Assembly (NCBI GenBank): GCA_036394075.1
Contig: DASWFT010000734.1
Span: 1 to 26,541 of the forward strand
Direction of reading: 5' to 3'
Length of the DNA stretch: 26,541 bases
Source: JAWWPY01 sp036394075
GTDB taxonomy: Bacteria; Actinomycetota; Actinomycetes; Streptosporangiales; Streptosporangiaceae
In this document: in pieces, positions 6,789-14,600 of the stretch
Position numbering within the stretch: position 1 is the stretch's first letter
Layout of the letters: every line of letters starts with the position of its first letter
Program-made: the position numbers and the translations under genes
The notes under the pieces: generated by a model
What the model was told of the DNA's origin: nothing
What the model saw: the letters and a program-made list of their open reading frames with translations, nothing else
The model's database searches: none

Positions 6789-8018
6789 GTGTCCGAAGAG
6801 GACCCGCAGCCGCCAGAGCCAGCGCCGCAGCGGGTGGCACTGGCCACCATCGCCCGCGAGTGGGGGCGCATCGGCTGCGTCGGCTTCGGCGGTCCGCCCG
6901 CGCATATCGCGCTGCTGCGCAGGCTCTGCGTTGACGACCGGGGCTGGCTGTCGGAGCGCGAATTCGAGGACGGCATCGCCGCCTGCAACCTGCTGCCCGG
7001 TCCGGCCTCCACCCAGCTGGCGATCTTGTGCGCGTGGCGGCTGCGCGGGCCGGGCGGCGCGGTCCTCGGTGGGCTGTGCTTCATCGTGCCCGGCCTCGTC
7101 GTGATCCTGAGCCTGTCCGCGGTGTTCCTGGCCGCCCGGCCGCCGGGCTGGATCGAAGGCGCCGGGGCGGGTGCCGGGGCCGTGGTCCACGCGGTCGCCG
7201 TCGCGGCCGCGGTCACCCTGCTGCCTGGTAGCTGGCGGCGATCCGGCCCGCACCGCACGGCTAGAATCCGCTGGTGCGGATATCTCCTGGCCGGCGGCCT
7301 GGCCGCGGCCACGGTCGGGCCGTGGCTCGTGCTCGTGCTGGCCGCCTGCGGGCTGATCGAAGTCGCCGCGGGTCTCAGGCCGCCCACGGGGGGCGCGCTG
7401 GCGGCACTGCCGTGGGGAGCCCTGCCATGGGGAACGCTGCCGTCGGGAGCGCTGGCGCCCGCCGCGGCGCTGCCTGCCGCCGGCGGGCTGGTCGCACTGG
7501 CCTGGGTGGCCTTCAAGGTGGGCGTGCTCTCCTACGGCGGCGGCTTCGTGATCATCCCGCTCATTCAGCACGACGCGGTGAGCACCTACCATTGGATGAC
7601 CGCCACCCAGTTCCTCGGCGCGGTAGCCCTCGGCCAGGTCACCCCCGGGCCGGTGGTGCTGACAGTGGCCGTGGTCGGTTACGCGGCCGCCGGGGTGGGC
7701 GGCGGGCTGCTCGCCACCGCGGTCGCCTTCGCCCCCTCGTTCGCCTTCGTGCTCGGCGGCGGCCGGTATTTTGACCGCCTCCGGGGCAATGCGCGGGTGC
7801 AGGCATTCCTCACCGGGGCCGGCCCGGCATCGGTCGGCGCCATCGCCGGGGCGTCGGTCCCGCTCGGGCAGTCCCTGGCGCACCTGTGGCAGTTCGCCGT
7901 GCTCGCCCTGGCCGCGGGGTGGCTGCTCGCCCTGCGCCGCGGCGTGGTCAGCGCGATCGTCGGCGGCGCGGTGCTCGGCGTGGCCGCGTTCCTGGCCGGC
8001 GGTCCGGTGGCGGCGTGA
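6789..8018 (+). CDS. chrA: Chromate transporter (ChrA/CHR family), two-domain form
   Basis: This 409-residue polytopic membrane protein has two homologous CHR domains. The N-terminal half shows EWGRIGCVGFGGPPAHIALL, then NLLPGPASTQLA and LCFIVPGLVVIL. The C-terminal half repeats the pattern with FKVGVLSYGGGFVIIPLIQ and ALGQVTPGPVVLTVAVVGY. This GFGG/PGP arrangement is the hallmark of chromate ion transporters, which lower cytoplasmic chromate, although many actinobacterial members have never been tested for their substrate. Length is normal for the long-chain type (about 400). The linker contains three 15-base tandem repeats (LPWGA-LPWGT-LPSGA). The start is GTG 6789, 7 bases after the HAD gene, so the two are probably one operon. 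No ChrB-like regulator is visible. Confidence 0.9.
   Translation: MSEEDPQPPEPAPQRVALATIAREWGRIGCVGFGGPPAHIALLRRLCVDDRGWLSEREFEDGIAACNLLPGPASTQLAILCAWRLRGPGGAVLGGLCFIVPGLVVILSLSAVFLAARPPGWIEGAGAGAGAVVHAVAVAAAVTLLPGSWRRSGPHRTARIRWCGYLLAGGLAAATVGPWLVLVLAACGLIEVAAGLRPPTGGALAALPWGALPWGTLPSGALAPAAALPAAGGLVALAWVAFKVGVLSYGGGFVIIPLIQHDAVSTYHWMTATQFLGAVALGQVTPGPVVLTVAVVGYAAAGVGGGLLATAVAFAPSFAFVLGGGRYFDRLRGNARVQAFLTGAGPASVGAIAGASVPLGQSLAHLWQFAVLALAAGWLLALRRGVVSAIVGGAVLGVAAFLAGGPVAA
7407..7451 (+). repeat. Three 15-base tandem repeats in the linker of the chromate transporter
   Basis: Units at 7407-7421, 7422-7436 and 7437-7451 vary around CTGCCGTGGGGAGCC and encode LPWGA, LPWGT and LPSGA. They keep the frame and lie between the two CHR domains, where length changes are likely tolerated. 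Confidence 0.7.
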
Positions 8019-8091
8019 GCGAGCCGGAGGGGCGCAGTGAAGGGGGAATGGGGAGGCGGGCGGGGCCTCGCAGGCGAGCGGGAGGCACCGC

Positions 8092-8325
8092 ATGAGCCAC
8101 ACCGCGGTCACGATCTACGGCGTGCTGGCCGTCACATTCATGATGATCATGTATGCGCTGGAAGGCAGGCACCAGCGGTACATCCTCGGGTTCGCCGCCG
8201 GCTGCCTGCTGTCCAGCAGCTACGGGTTCCTTGCCGGAGCCTGGCCGTTCGGCGTGGTCGAGGCGGTCTGGTCCCTCATCGCCCTCCGCCGCTACCTGCG
8301 GGTAGCGCGCCCGCAGCCGGAGTGA
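8092..8325 (+). CDS. Small integral membrane protein (CBU_0592-like)
   Basis: This 77-residue protein has two or three membrane segments: TIYGVLAVTFMMIMYAL (about residues 7-23), YILGFAAGCLLSSSYGFLA (about 31-49) and the segment around WPFGVVEAVWSLIALRRY (about 52-69). The last segment resembles the end of the small CBU_0592-like membrane domain. ATG 8092 is preceded by GGGAGG at 8080-8085, a clear ribosome-binding site. It follows the chromate transporter by 73 bases and may be co-transcribed with it. No catalytic residue is visible and the function is unknown. Its stop codon lies in a hairpin (8321-8340). Confidence 0.75.
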   Translation: MSHTAVTIYGVLAVTFMMIMYALEGRHQRYILGFAAGCLLSSSYGFLAGAWPFGVVEAVWSLIALRRYLRVARPQPE

Positions 8326-8340
8326 CCCGCGCGGGCCACT
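8321..8340 (+). terminator. Hairpin spanning the stop codon of the small membrane protein
   Basis: AGTGACCCGCGCGGGCCACT is an inverted repeat with one mismatched pair and includes the TGA stop at 8323-8325. It is a plausible terminator for the HAD-chrA-membrane protein unit. No T-run follows. Confidence 0.5.
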
Positions 8341-8518
8341 AGGTAACCAGCCGCAGCGGAGTGTCACCAGCTGCCGCCGCCTCCGGCCGGCACACCTTCA
8401 TGATCGCGGTGGATCACTGGTCGCGGATGACCACCAATCAACCGCAATCCTGAAACGGAGGGCCCCGGGAGGTCGCGTCTGTCCCGTTCCTGGACGACTA
8501 CGTGCTGGAGGAACAGCA

Positions 8519-10792
8519 GTGAGGGTCCACAGATCGGGAATTGATCATGTCGTCGCCGGCCCCGGCGTTGCCGCGGCGGGGGCGACCGCCGATGCTGGGG
8601 GGATGCCTACTGACGACGAGGTGGTGGCAGCGGCCATCGGCGCTGCTCCAGCGGTGCTTGGCCGGGACTACGGCGCGACGCTGTGGGAACCGAGCCCCGA
8701 CGTCATCGAGCGGGCGCGGATAACGCAGTTCTGCCGCTGGCTGGCCCGGGAGCGCGGGCTGCCCCTGGCTGACCCGGCCGGACCGGCCAACGCGGCCGAG
8801 CAGGCCAACGCGGCCGGACCGGCGCAGCGTGCTTACCACGACCTGTGGCAGTGGTCGGTCGACGAGCCGGGGGCGTTCTGGGAGTCCGTGTGGGACTACT
8901 TCGGGGTGCTCGGGCGGCGCGGCGACGGGCCGGTGCTGGCCGGCGGCCCCATGCCGGACACGCAGTGGTTTCCCGGGGCGACCCTCAACTACGCGCGCAA
9001 CGCACTGCGGGCCGCGGTCAGCGACCCCGGCGCCGCGGCGGTCATCGCCTGCGCGGAAGACGGCGCGCAGCGGACCCTGACCTACGGGGAACTCGCCGCC
9101 GAGGTCGCCCGGGTCCGCGACGCGCTGCGCGTGCTCGGGGTGGCCAAGGGCGACCGGGTCGCCGCCTTCCTGCCCAACGTGCCTGAGGCGCTCATCGGCT
9201 TGCTCGCCGCCGCGAGCCTCGGCGCCATCTGGTCGTCGTGCTCCCCGGACTTCGGCCCGCCGAGCGTGATCGACCGGTTCGCGCAGATCACCCCCAAGGT
9301 GCTGCTGGCCACCGAGCGCTACCGCTACGGCGGCAAGGAGTTCAGCCGGCGACAGGCGGTCGCCGACATCGTGGCCGCGCTACCCAGCCTGGCCGCCGTG
9401 ATCATGGTCGGCGGCACCGGCACCGGCGTCGGCGTCGGCGACACCGGCACCGACACCGGCACCAGCACCGGCCCAAGGACCGACTCCGCGGCGCGCGTGC
9501 TGCGCTGGGACGACCTCCCGCCGGGCCCGGCCGGGGCAGACCGCGCACGCGAAGCAGATGGGGAGTTCGAGGAGGTTCCGTTCGGTCATCCGTTGTGGAT
9601 TTTGTATTCGTCGGGCACCACGGGGCTGCCGAAAGCGATCGTGCACAGCCACGGCGGGATCGTGCTCGAGCACCTCAAGGCGCTCTCCCTTCATCAGGAC
9701 ATCGGGCCCGGCGGCGTGTTCTTCTGGTACACCACCACCGGCTGGATGATGTGGAACTACCTGGCCGGCGGGCTGCTGGCCGGCGCGACTGTGGTGCTCT
9801 ACGACGGCAGCGCCACCTACCCGGGTACCGACGCGCTGTGGCGGCTGGCCGCGCGGACCGGCGTGACCTACGCCGGCACCGGGGCGCCCTACCTGCTGGC
9901 CTGCGCCAAGGCAGGCCTGTCGCCGGGCCGCGACACCGACCTCAGCAGGCTGCGCGGCATCGGCTCGACCGGCTCCCCGCTGCCCCCCGAGGGCTTCCAC
10001 TGGGTCTATGACCAGGTCAGCACAGACCTGGTGCTTGGCTCGTTCTCCGGCGGCACCGACCTGTGCACGGGCTTCGTGGGGCCCAGCCCGCTGCTGCCGG
10101 TGCGGGCCGGCCTGATCGCGGGCCGCTGCCTGGGCGCGAAGGTGGAGGCCTTCGACTCCGCTGGCAGGCCGGTGACCGGGGAGGTCGGCGAACTGGTGAT
10201 CACCGCGCCGATGCCATCCATGCCGGTCGGGTTCTGGAACGACGCCACCGGGGCCAGGTACCGGGCCAGCTATTTCGACGCCTACCCCGGTGTGTGGCGG
10301 CACGGCGACTGGATCAGGATGCTGCCGGACGGGGCCTGCGTCATCTACGGGCGCTCGGACGCCACCTTGAACCGGGGCGGCGTGCGGATGGGGACCAGCG
10401 AGTTCTACCGCGTCGTGGAGCGGCTGCCGGAGGTCAGCGATAGCCTGGTGGTGGACACCGGCCAGCTCGGCCAGGACGGGCGGCTGCTGCTGTACGTGGT
10501 GCTCAGCGACGGCGCCGAACTCGACGACGGGCTGATCGCCAGGATCCGGGCCGTGCTGCGCGCCGAATTGTCTCCCCGGCATGTGCCGGACGAGATCCAT
10601 CAGGTGCCGGCCATCCCGCGGACGCTGTCCGGCAAGAAGCTTGAGGTGCCGGTCAGGAAGATCCTGCTCGGCACGCCGGTGGCGGACGCGGCCGACCCGG
10701 ACGCGCTGGCCAATCCCGAGGTACTCGGCCTGTTCGCCCCGGCCGCAGCGCAAGTAGAGTCGGACGCAGCGAGGCAGGGCGATCAACGTTGA
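8519..10792 (+). CDS. aacS: Acetoacetyl-CoA synthetase (acetoacetate-CoA ligase)
   Basis: This 757-residue adenylate-forming enzyme activates acetoacetate to acetoacetyl-CoA using ATP. Family features are LWEPSPDVIERARITQF near the N terminus, TQWFPGATLNYARN, the P-loop-like YSSGTTGLPKAIVHSHGG (from about residue 363), TTTGWMMWNYLAGGLLAG, SGGTDLCTGFVG, GRSDATLNRGGVRMGTSEFY and the C-terminal catalytic Lys in RTLSGKKLEVPVRK. It is about 100 residues longer than usual, through an N-terminal extension, an Ala/Asn-rich insert (PANAAEQANAAGPAQ) and a Gly-Thr-rich insert at about residues 298-320. GTG 8519 has an excellent ribosome-binding site (GGAGGAA, 8507-8513); ATG 8603 is a shorter alternative with no spacing from its G-run. 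kynA follows after 13 bases, so the two are probably co-transcribed. Confidence 0.92.
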   Translation: MRVHRSGIDHVVAGPGVAAAGATADAGGMPTDDEVVAAAIGAAPAVLGRDYGATLWEPSPDVIERARITQFCRWLARERGLPLADPAGPANAAEQANAAGPAQRAYHDLWQWSVDEPGAFWESVWDYFGVLGRRGDGPVLAGGPMPDTQWFPGATLNYARNALRAAVSDPGAAAVIACAEDGAQRTLTYGELAAEVARVRDALRVLGVAKGDRVAAFLPNVPEALIGLLAAASLGAIWSSCSPDFGPPSVIDRFAQITPKVLLATERYRYGGKEFSRRQAVADIVAALPSLAAVIMVGGTGTGVGVGDTGTDTGTSTGPRTDSAARVLRWDDLPPGPAGADRAREADGEFEEVPFGHPLWILYSSGTTGLPKAIVHSHGGIVLEHLKALSLHQDIGPGGVFFWYTTTGWMMWNYLAGGLLAGATVVLYDGSATYPGTDALWRLAARTGVTYAGTGAPYLLACAKAGLSPGRDTDLSRLRGIGSTGSPLPPEGFHWVYDQVSTDLVLGSFSGGTDLCTGFVGPSPLLPVRAGLIAGRCLGAKVEAFDSAGRPVTGEVGELVITAPMPSMPVGFWNDATGARYRASYFDAYPGVWRHGDWIRMLPDGACVIYGRSDATLNRGGVRMGTSEFYRVVERLPEVSDSLVVDTGQLGQDGRLLLYVVLSDGAELDDGLIARIRAVLRAELSPRHVPDEIHQVPAIPRTLSGKKLEVPVRKILLGTPVADAADPDALANPEVLGLFAPAAAQVESDAARQGDQR
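9411..9473 (+). repeat. aacS: Low-complexity GGCACC/GGCGTC hexamer repeat in aacS
   Basis: About ten degenerate 6-base units (GGCACC, GGCGTC, GACACC) encode a run of Gly with Thr, Val and Asp. It sits between conserved parts of the adenylation domain and keeps the frame, so it probably forms a flexible surface loop created by slippage. Confidence 0.75.
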
Positions 10793-10805
10793 TTGAGGGC
10801 ACTTT

Positions 10806-11642
10806 TTGACACCACAACGGCGTGGTGCGGCCATGTCGCCCCGGACGTCCCCGGCGCCGCGGTCGCGCAGCTTCGGCGAAGAGGGCGGCCGGCTGACGTA
10901 CGGCGGCTATCTCCGCCTGCCGCAGCTGCTCGCGCAGCAGGTGCCGCAGGCCGATCCGCCGGCCCACGACGAGTTGCTGTTCATCACCGTGCACCAGGTC
11001 TACGAGCTCTGGTTCCAGCAGTTGCTGTATGAGCTCGAGTCGGCGCGCGACGCTATGACCGGCGGCCAGCCGCGGCGGGCCGGGCAGTTGCTGCGCCGGG
11101 TGCACGCCATCGAGCGGCTGCTCGTCACGCAGGTCGACATCCTGGAGACGATGACTCCGCAGGATTTCCTGGAGTTCCGGTCGGTGCTGGCGCCCGCCAG
11201 CGGGTTCCAGTCGGTCCAGTACCGGGAGCTTGAGTTCCTGTCCGGGGCCAAGGATGAGAGCTTCGTCCCCCGGTTCCGATCAATTTCAGATACCGAACGT
11301 AACCGTCTCCAGCACCGCCTGAGCCAGCCGTCGCTGTGGGATGCGTACCTGGCCCTGCTCGACGCCAGGGGACTGCCGACCGGCGATGACGACGACGTCG
11401 CGGTGGCGCTCCAGGAGGTGGCCAGGAACCGGGCCGCCCACGACGACCTCTGGCAGCTCACCGAGGACCTGCTCACCCACGACGAGCTGGCCGGGCTGTG
11501 GCGCGCCCGGCATGTCCAGATGGTCGAACGGCAGATCGGCACCAAGTCGGGCACCGGGGGGTCGAGCGGTGCACCGTACCTGCGCAAGCGGGTGCCGCTG
11601 CGCTACTACCCGCTGCTGTGGGAGCTGCGGGATCACTTGTAG
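10806..11642 (+). CDS. kynA: Tryptophan 2,3-dioxygenase
   Basis: This heme enzyme opens the indole ring of L-tryptophan with O2 to give N-formylkynurenine, the first step of the kynurenine pathway. The 278-residue sequence contains LTYGGYLRLPQLL, DELLFITVHQVYELWF (distal His63), SGFQSVQYRELEFLSG and ARHVQMVERQIGTKSGTGGSSG (proximal heme ligand His236). These spacings match the bacterial enzyme, whose corresponding residues are His55 and His240 in Xanthomonas. TTG 10806 is favoured because GAGGG at 10795-10799 lies 6 bases upstream; ATG 10833 is possible but poorly supported by a ribosome-binding site. It lies between aacS and the glutamate dehydrogenase gene with 13-base gaps on both sides. 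No kynureninase or formamidase gene is visible nearby. Confidence 0.93.
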   Translation: MTPQRRGAAMSPRTSPAPRSRSFGEEGGRLTYGGYLRLPQLLAQQVPQADPPAHDELLFITVHQVYELWFQQLLYELESARDAMTGGQPRRAGQLLRRVHAIERLLVTQVDILETMTPQDFLEFRSVLAPASGFQSVQYRELEFLSGAKDESFVPRFRSISDTERNRLQHRLSQPSLWDAYLALLDARGLPTGDDDDVAVALQEVARNRAAHDDLWQLTEDLLTHDELAGLWRARHVQMVERQIGTKSGTGGSSGAPYLRKRVPLRYYPLLWELRDHL

Positions 11643-11655
11643 GGGAGTGGGACGG

Positions 11656-14600
11656 ATGTCGGACAGGGCAGAAGACGCGAAGGAAGCCCTGCTGGCTGAG
11701 GCGGCCGGGCGGGCCGAGACAGCCGGGCAGGCCGAGACAGCCGGGCAGGCGGAGGCGCGCGTCGGCGACCTGCTGGGCTACCTGCAGGCCTACTACCGGC
11801 ATGTCCCCGTCGAAGACCTGGCCGCGGCCGGGCCGGCCCGGGTCCGCGCGGTGGCTATCGAGCATGCGCGGCTCGCGGCCGACCGCCCGCAGGGCCGCGC
11901 CCTGGTGCAGGTGCGCCCGGTCGCCGCGGGCGCCGCCTTCGCCGCGGGCCGGGCGGTGGTGGACATCGTCACCGACGACATGCCGTTCCTCGTCGACTCG
12001 GTGACCATGGCCCTGGCCCGCCACGACCTGGACAGCGACCTGGTCGTGCACCCCCAGCTACTGGTCCGCAGGGATGTGGCCGGGGCGCTCCGCGAGGTGG
12101 CCGGCCCGCTCAGTGACCCGGCGACCAGCGACGGCCGGGACAGCCACGACAAGATCACCGAGTCGTGGACGCACATCGAGATCGCCACCCGGCCGGGCGG
12201 CCTCCGCGCGGCGCAGCTTGAGGCGGACCTGCGCAGCGTGCTGCACGATGTCCGGGTCGCCGTGGAGGACTACTCAAGGATGCAGGCCATGGCGGTCCGG
12301 CTGGCCGACCGGCTGGCCGCGGAGGAGGGCCCGCGGGTGCCGGCCGAGACCCAGGCGCTGCTGCGCTGGCTGGCTGACAACCACTTCACGTTCCTCGGCT
12401 ACCGGGAGTACGACCTGGTGGGCGGGCCCGACGGAATGTCGCTGCTCGCGGTGCCCGGCACAGGCCTGGGCATCCTGCGCGACGACCGGCACAGCTCGAA
12501 CTCCTTCGCGGCGCTGCCAGCCGGGGTGCGGGCCCGGGCCCTAGAGCCGCAGCGGCTGATCCTGACCAAGGCGAACTCGCGGTCCACCGTCCACCGGGCG
12601 AGTTACCTCGACTATGTCGCGGTCAAGCGGGTCGACAAGACCGGGGAGGTCCGCGGCGAGTACCGGTTCCTCGGCCTGTACACGCACGCCGCCTACCACG
12701 AGAGCATCACCCGCGTCCCGGTGCTGCGGCGCAAGCTGGCCAGCGTGCTTGAGGCGGCCGGGCTGACCCCCGACAGCCATGACGGGCAGGACCTGACCGA
12801 GATCCTCGAGGGGTACCCGCGCGAGGAGCTGTTCCAGATCTCCGCCGAGGAGCTCACCCCGATCGCCGTTGGGGTGCTCGACCTGCGCCAGCGCAGGCAG
12901 ACCCGGCTGTTCCTGCGCAAGGACTACTACGGCCGGTATATGTCCTGCATGGTGTACCTGCCCAGGGACCGGTACACCACGCCGATCCGGCTGCGCATTC
13001 AGGAGATCCTGCGCGCCGCCTTCGACGGGGTGTCCGTGGACTACGCGGCCACGGTCACCGAATCGGCGCTGGCCAGGTTGCACGTGGTGGTGCGCATCGA
13101 GCGCGGGCGCAGCCTGCCGGAGGTGGACGCAGCCCGGCTGGAGCGGAAGCTGGCCGCCACGGTCCGCTCGTGGGACGATGACCTCGCCGAGGAGGCGGCG
13201 CGCACGCTGGACGAACGGCAGGCCCGGGCGCTGCTGGAGATCTGCCGGGACTCGATCCCGGAAACCTACAAAGCGGACGTGCCCGCGCAGTACGCGCTGA
13301 CTGACCTGACCCGGGTGCTCAGCCTGCTGGAGTCCGACCGGAGCGTCGCCTTCGACCTGTGGAAGGCGGAGGGCTACACCGGCGGCCGGCCCGTGCCGGA
13401 GGACCCGGCCGACGCCCCGCGGGGCGGCACCCCGGGGGTCTGGAGGCTGACCATCTACCGGACGGGTTCGCCGATCACGCTCACGGAGGTGCTGCCGCGC
13501 CTCCAGCACATGGGGGTTGACGTCGTCGATGAGCACCCGTACGAATTTTCCGGGGAGTGCCTCCCGGAGCCGTTCTGGATCTATGACTTTGGTTTGCGCA
13601 GAACCGGTGGCAGCGTGGCCAATCCCGGACCGGTCAAGGTGGCGTTCCAGGACGCGCTGACCGCGCTCTGGCGGGGCGCGATCGAGGATGACGGGTTCAA
13701 CGCCCTGGTGCTCGACGCGCAGCTGACCTGGCGCCAGGTGGTGGTGGTCCGCGCCTACGCCAAGTACCTGCGCCAGGCGGGCACCCGGTTCAGCCAGGAC
13801 TACATCGAGCGGGTGCTGCGCTCCAACACGACGGTGACCAGGCTCCTGGTGCGCCTGTTCGAGTCCAGGTTCGACCCCGCCCACCAGAGCGGGGAGGCGG
13901 AACGCAGCGAGGCGATCGCCGAGGAGATCCAGGGCGAACTCGACGACGTCGCGATCCTGGACCACGACCGCGTGCTCCGCGCCTACCTGGCCCTGATCCT
14001 GGCCACGCTGCGGACCAACTACTTCCGGGCGACGCCGGAGGACGCGGACGGCGGGGCTCCCGGTGACGTGCCGTACTTCGTGGTCAAGCTGGACGCGGCC
14101 AAGGTGCCCGACCTGCCCGCCCCGCGGCCCCGGTTCGAGTTGTTCGTGTACTCGCCGCGGTTGGAGGCGGTGCACCTGCGGTTCGCGGCCGTGGCGCGGG
14201 GCGGGCTGCGCTGGTCGGACCGGAGCGAGGATTTCCGCACCGAGATCCTGGGCCTGGCCAAGGCGCAGGAGGTGAAGAACTCGGTCATCGTCCCGTCCGG
14301 CGCCAAAGGCGGCTTCGTCTGCAAGTGCCTGCCGGACCCGGCGGACCGCGAGGCGCACCAGGCCGAGGTGCTGGCCTGCTACCGCACCTTCATCAGGGCC
14401 ATGCTGGACGTGACCGACAACCTGCAGGCGGGCCGGATCGTCCCGCCGGCCGACGTGGTCAGGCACGACGGCGACGACCCTTACCTGGTCGTCGCGGCCG
14501 ACAAAGGCACCGCGACCTTCTCCGACACGGCCAACGAGATCTCCGAGAACTACGGGTTCTGGCTGGGCGACGCGTTCGCCTCCGGCGGGTCCGAGGGTTA

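Noticed and set aside
8400..8522. Short frames before aacS reading FMIAVDHWSRM and VPFLDDYVLEEQQ
   Set aside because: They look slightly protein-like but are very short, interrupted by a stop at 8451 and match no family; the last part is better explained as the aacS ribosome-binding region.
11341..11655. Upstream extension of the glutamate dehydrogenase frame into kynA
   Set aside because: The extension overlaps kynA in another frame, is Arg/Cys/Ser-rich and not family-like; ATG 11656 has a good ribosome-binding site.
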